The notes below the pieces were generated by a model. That model saw nothing but the letters and a program-made list of their open reading frames with translations. It had not been told where the DNA came from and did no database searches. Below, piece after piece: positions 62,401 through 64,000 of a stretch of DNA of 64,000 bases. This stretch comes from JAPPLB01 sp965206655. GTDB taxonomy: Bacteria; Acidobacteriota; Terriglobia; Bryobacterales; UBA6623. The stretch spans positions 1 to 64,000 of the forward strand of contig CBDBKC010000023.1 of assembly GCA_965206655.1 (NCBI GenBank). The letters are read 5' to 3'. Within the stretch, counting starts at the first letter, position 1, and each line of letters opens with the position of its first letter. The translations under genes and the position numbers were made by a program.

Positions 62401-63614
62401 TGCGCGCGATGCGATTCCTGAAGCCGTTTCGCATTGAAGTGAATCTGGCGGACCGGATGCTGGAGTTGGTGTCGAAACCGTCACTGGTTCGTGAGTCGGT
62501 TGCGAAGGAAGCGAAGAGTTTTCTCCCGGCGGCATCGCTCGATGATCCAACGATCGTTGCTCGCTTGGCCGGGATGCTGCGAGCAGGAGACCCGGTTTCG
62601 ATAGATGTCGCGAGCGCAATTCTCACTCACGGCAAGCAGAAATCTCTTGCTTCGAATGCCGAGTTGCAGGATGCGGTCGCGGCGGCTTTCGAGCAAGTGT
62701 CAACGGCCGAGGGGCGGCGGTTCGGATCGCTGGCGGACCTGCTCGCGGTCATGCCCGACTTACACAGGAATGAAACGATCCTAGAAAGGGTGGCGACGGG
62801 CTTCGATGGCGAGGAGGATGCGCAGGCAGCGTCGTTGCGCTTTGTTCTAGGAGCGCCCGAGACGATGAAATTCGTCGCTCTGCGCCGGGCGTATGATCGA
62901 CGTTTCGCCCAGGCATCGCCGGCGGAGCTAGGGGCCGCGCTGGAACTGGTTGGCCGGCTTGACTACAAGGGCGACAGATACGGGGCGGCGATGGATGAGA
63001 TCCGCGAGTTGGTCTTGAAGGGAATGAAACACAATTCACCGAAGCTGCGAGCGGCGACACTGACATCGGTTCGCACCGTTGAGCCGCTGCAAGACGACGG
63101 AGAGGTTCGCGAAGAGCTGCGGAAGTTACTCACGGACGCCGATGTGGAGGTTCGCAATTCAGCCCTGGCCTTCAAAGCTTCGCTCGATGCGCGGGCGGGC
63201 CGCGAGGGGTACGACACCAGGCAACTACTCGACTACGAGTATTTCAAGGTGCATGTACAGCCGATCTTGGCGAACAAGGGTGCGGACGGCTTGGCGTGCG
63301 TGAACTGCCATGCGAATCATACGATCTTCAAGCTTAACGAGCCGGATGAGTTCGGGGTTCTCGACGAGGCGAAGATTCGTGGCAACTATGCTTCCGCGAT
63401 TGGCGTCGTGAACGTCGTCAATCCCGAAGGCAGCCTGCTGCTGAACAAGCCCACGTCGGATGAAGACGCCGCGGGTATCGGCAACAGCCAGCGATTCTCG
63501 CACGGCGGCGATTTGCGTTGGCCCGAACGGGCGAATAGCCGCGAGTACCGGACGATTCTGCGGTGGATTCAGGGAGAGCGTTTGGGGTCGGCCCAAGCGG
63601 CCGGCGGGGAATAA
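59406..63614 (+). CDS. Giant exported di-haem protein with cyclase-like and HEAT-repeat domains
   Basis: About 1402 aa. The ATG at 59406 has GGGAGGGG just upstream (spacing 5) and precedes a signal peptide (MRLFSRIVCAVLLAAGVAW). Domains in order: a beta-sandwich region (to about 330), a first haem motif CIACHPTHFSTRSEM, an alpha/alpha-toroid resembling prenyltransferase/squalene-cyclase repeats (TYHAIYALAKAGVTLDDPRL, FCLAQQTPSGAWQG), HEAT repeats (AAIRELLNSEHVLVRFQAAV, WSLRQIGSRRPEVRAQF), and a C-terminal cytochrome motif LACVNCHANHTIFKL. It is probably a periplasmic redox or scaffold protein; the reaction is unknown. No operon partner is evident; the short open stretch before it holds the VapC end. 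Confidence 0.82.
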   Translation: MSFECCPGMRLFSRIVCAVLLAAGVAWFLTIGSAADDGPRTFDLSDGSSETARFAVESAQAYGLLVSVPDISAFAEKDALKITYRDPAGREITKQLHAGDGDLYAMVRPEEAGTSTVVLEGTRIGGGRSIQLEAELKAIPGSAVAGADLGIATHTAWRDAQPIELGSTIYASADDRPYIPTLGAARGKFEQMLAGIHWYKFQHKGPAEKLVHINVEMLDRDVPVDVALFTVKDGEPVEYTRGIERFEPEKSTILHGLYKFQARAITSGTYYLRVMGNHPAYQLQTELYDVPPYDNAQKAIRVAMDYIVRKGDSWHANVPRRGVVALRTTNPVQETRLCIACHPTHFSTRSEMIAVENGYPVRARPSLQFLIERLSNNPRPLYGKTDASWARMIHAPGNVLSRLAYIVDKFDKQISGERREELYRGIREFMELYWPGVATPQPESNGNLPRISGYEVAHHSGVLFEHYYKATGDSKYKALREQTERTALAGESADMLDLCWQTVALAELGGEKYRDKIGENVERIFSHQKRDGSWAMPFAMEIVEYDWSKHTVRTKKIPPRPGEDGPRTSEFQTYHAIYALAKAGVTLDDPRLQKAVRFCLAQQTPSGAWQGSPEYKNFDTPFRDTQYAIMALSELFPGPNAGGKKGWNAGFPEPPSEFDKRDVMATLKGLDHHWDRPSDETAAAIRELLNSEHVLVRFQAAVALGRFADVASIGTLAELLGDRSKVVQRAAAWSLRQIGSRRPEVRAQFAAAVRRAMRSSDARVRWGAARIFNQHFKYISEEWKLGRELVRMAWHEPVPAVQMQALQGLYQWWFWDRDVEHKKEIEIALANGLGRENHPWVRRNFIEAYYNTLDDNLRYLYKSWMVRVKNDEDREAIGTAHKQNVREQATRFRDAMIRGNERTRDGLLRVFFTHVLREGLGDVDSLAGAALPETVAGPWVNGYKWFAIHDPLTSGTGRRAKTGNDSDPPTFYEDSSPLMNEALLTTLSAETPELAEATLRAMRFLKPFRIEVNLADRMLELVSKPSLVRESVAKEAKSFLPAASLDDPTIVARLAGMLRAGDPVSIDVASAILTHGKQKSLASNAELQDAVAAAFEQVSTAEGRRFGSLADLLAVMPDLHRNETILERVATGFDGEEDAQAASLRFVLGAPETMKFVALRRAYDRRFAQASPAELGAALELVGRLDYKGDRYGAAMDEIRELVLKGMKHNSPKLRAATLTSVRTVEPLQDDGEVREELRKLLTDADVEVRNSALAFKASLDARAGREGYDTRQLLDYEYFKVHVQPILANKGADGLACVNCHANHTIFKLNEPDEFGVLDEAKIRGNYASAIGVVNVVNPEGSLLLNKPTSDEDAAGIGNSQRFSHGGDLRWPERANSREYRTILRWIQGERLGSAQAAGGE

Positions 63615-63683
63615 ACTCGGTCTTTCCGGTGCCAGAACGCGCCCCCGTTGCGGGCCGTTCGCACCACACCCTACAATCGGATT

Positions 63684-64000
63684 ATGAGCTTGAAAATCAC
63701 TGACCGCAAGTTTTCCTCGCGTCTGATCGTGGGCACCGGGAAGTATCGAAGTTTCGAGCAGATGGCTCGCTGTCATGAACTGACCGGGACGGATTTCGTG
63801 ACCGTGGCCGTGCGGCGGGTCAACCTGACGGACCGTTCGAAGGAATCATTGCTTGACCACATCGACCGCGACAAGATCTTTCTTTTGCCGAATACGGCCG
63901 GCTGCTACACCGCGGACGAGGCCATCCGGACAGCGCGCATGGCCCAGGAAGTGGGACTTTCGAACTGGGTGAAGCTCGAAGTGATTGGCGATCAGAAAAC
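63684..64000 (+). CDS. thiG: Thiazole synthase, 5' part
   Basis: The first 105 codons of ThiG, cut by the window end. MSLKITDRKFSSRLIVGTGKYRSFEQM, TDFVTVAVRRVNLTD, LLPNTAGCYTADEAI and WVKLEVIGD are all characteristic; the Lys in VKLEVI is the Schiff-base residue. ThiG builds the thiazole phosphate of thiamine from deoxyxylulose phosphate, ThiS thiocarboxylate and dehydroglycine. TACAAT at 63672-63677 may be a -10 giving a very short leader. No TPP riboswitch fits in the 69 bases upstream. Confidence 0.95.
   Translation, partial: MSLKITDRKFSSRLIVGTGKYRSFEQMARCHELTGTDFVTVAVRRVNLTDRSKESLLDHIDRDKIFLLPNTAGCYTADEAIRTARMAQEVGLSNWVKLEVIGDQK

Noticed and set aside
63615..63683. TPP riboswitch upstream of thiG
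   Set aside because: Only 69 bases are available and no CUGAGA-type conserved core is present.

Overview
The window looks like a chromosome segment of a GC-rich, LPS-bearing Gram-negative acidobacterium of the Bryobacter/Solibacter type. That placement is inferred from gene content: an LpxC gene, a TonB-dependent receptor with an N-terminal carboxypeptidase-regulatory domain, a paired DUF1501 protein and planctomycete-type cytochrome (DUF1549/DUF1553) protein, Tat-exported PQQ and PLP enzymes, and many small secreted TPR or Ig-like proteins. No rRNA, tRNA or CRISPR array was found.

Layout. 1-14 kb: the end of a BASS-family transporter, two SAM methyltransferases with coiled coils (one split by a frameshift), a secreted Ig-like protein, a Tat-exported SelA-like PLP enzyme, arginine decarboxylase, a 2-hydroxyacid dehydrogenase, a KDG-type sugar kinase, a beta-CASP metallo-hydrolase, a secreted beta-propeller protein and an RDD membrane protein. 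14-19 kb: the F1 half of ATP synthase (atpHAGDC) behind one good promoter, without the F0 genes. 19-25 kb: an EF-G paralogue, SerA, and a complete IS4-type element whose left end coincides with the serA stop codon. 25-31 kb: a thiosulfate/mercaptopyruvate sulfurtransferase with a palindromic operator, FolD, a PQQ dehydrogenase, RmlC and RmlB, and an SMP-30-like lactonase.

31.8-37 kb is a chemotaxis-type signalling cluster: a double-REC/CheX regulator, CheY, a frameshifted hybrid CheA, and a cheW that stops after about 33 codons where a decayed tyrosine integrase begins. 37-46 kb is the accessory zone: integrase debris, a TonB-dependent receptor with an unusual C-terminal extension, a broken IS630 transposase, an IS1380 transposase, an acetyltransferase fragment, a HigBA module and two genes that both lost their 5' ends at one junction.

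46-64 kb returns to housekeeping and secreted functions: MsrB, the DUF1501/cytochrome pair, LpxC, RNase III, two exported TPR proteins, enolase, a VapBC module, a giant secreted di-haem/HEAT-repeat protein, and the start of ThiG.

Two important genes (a methyltransferase and cheA) are each split by what looks like the loss of one G/C base in a short homopolymer. Real mutation and assembly error cannot be told apart from the sequence alone.
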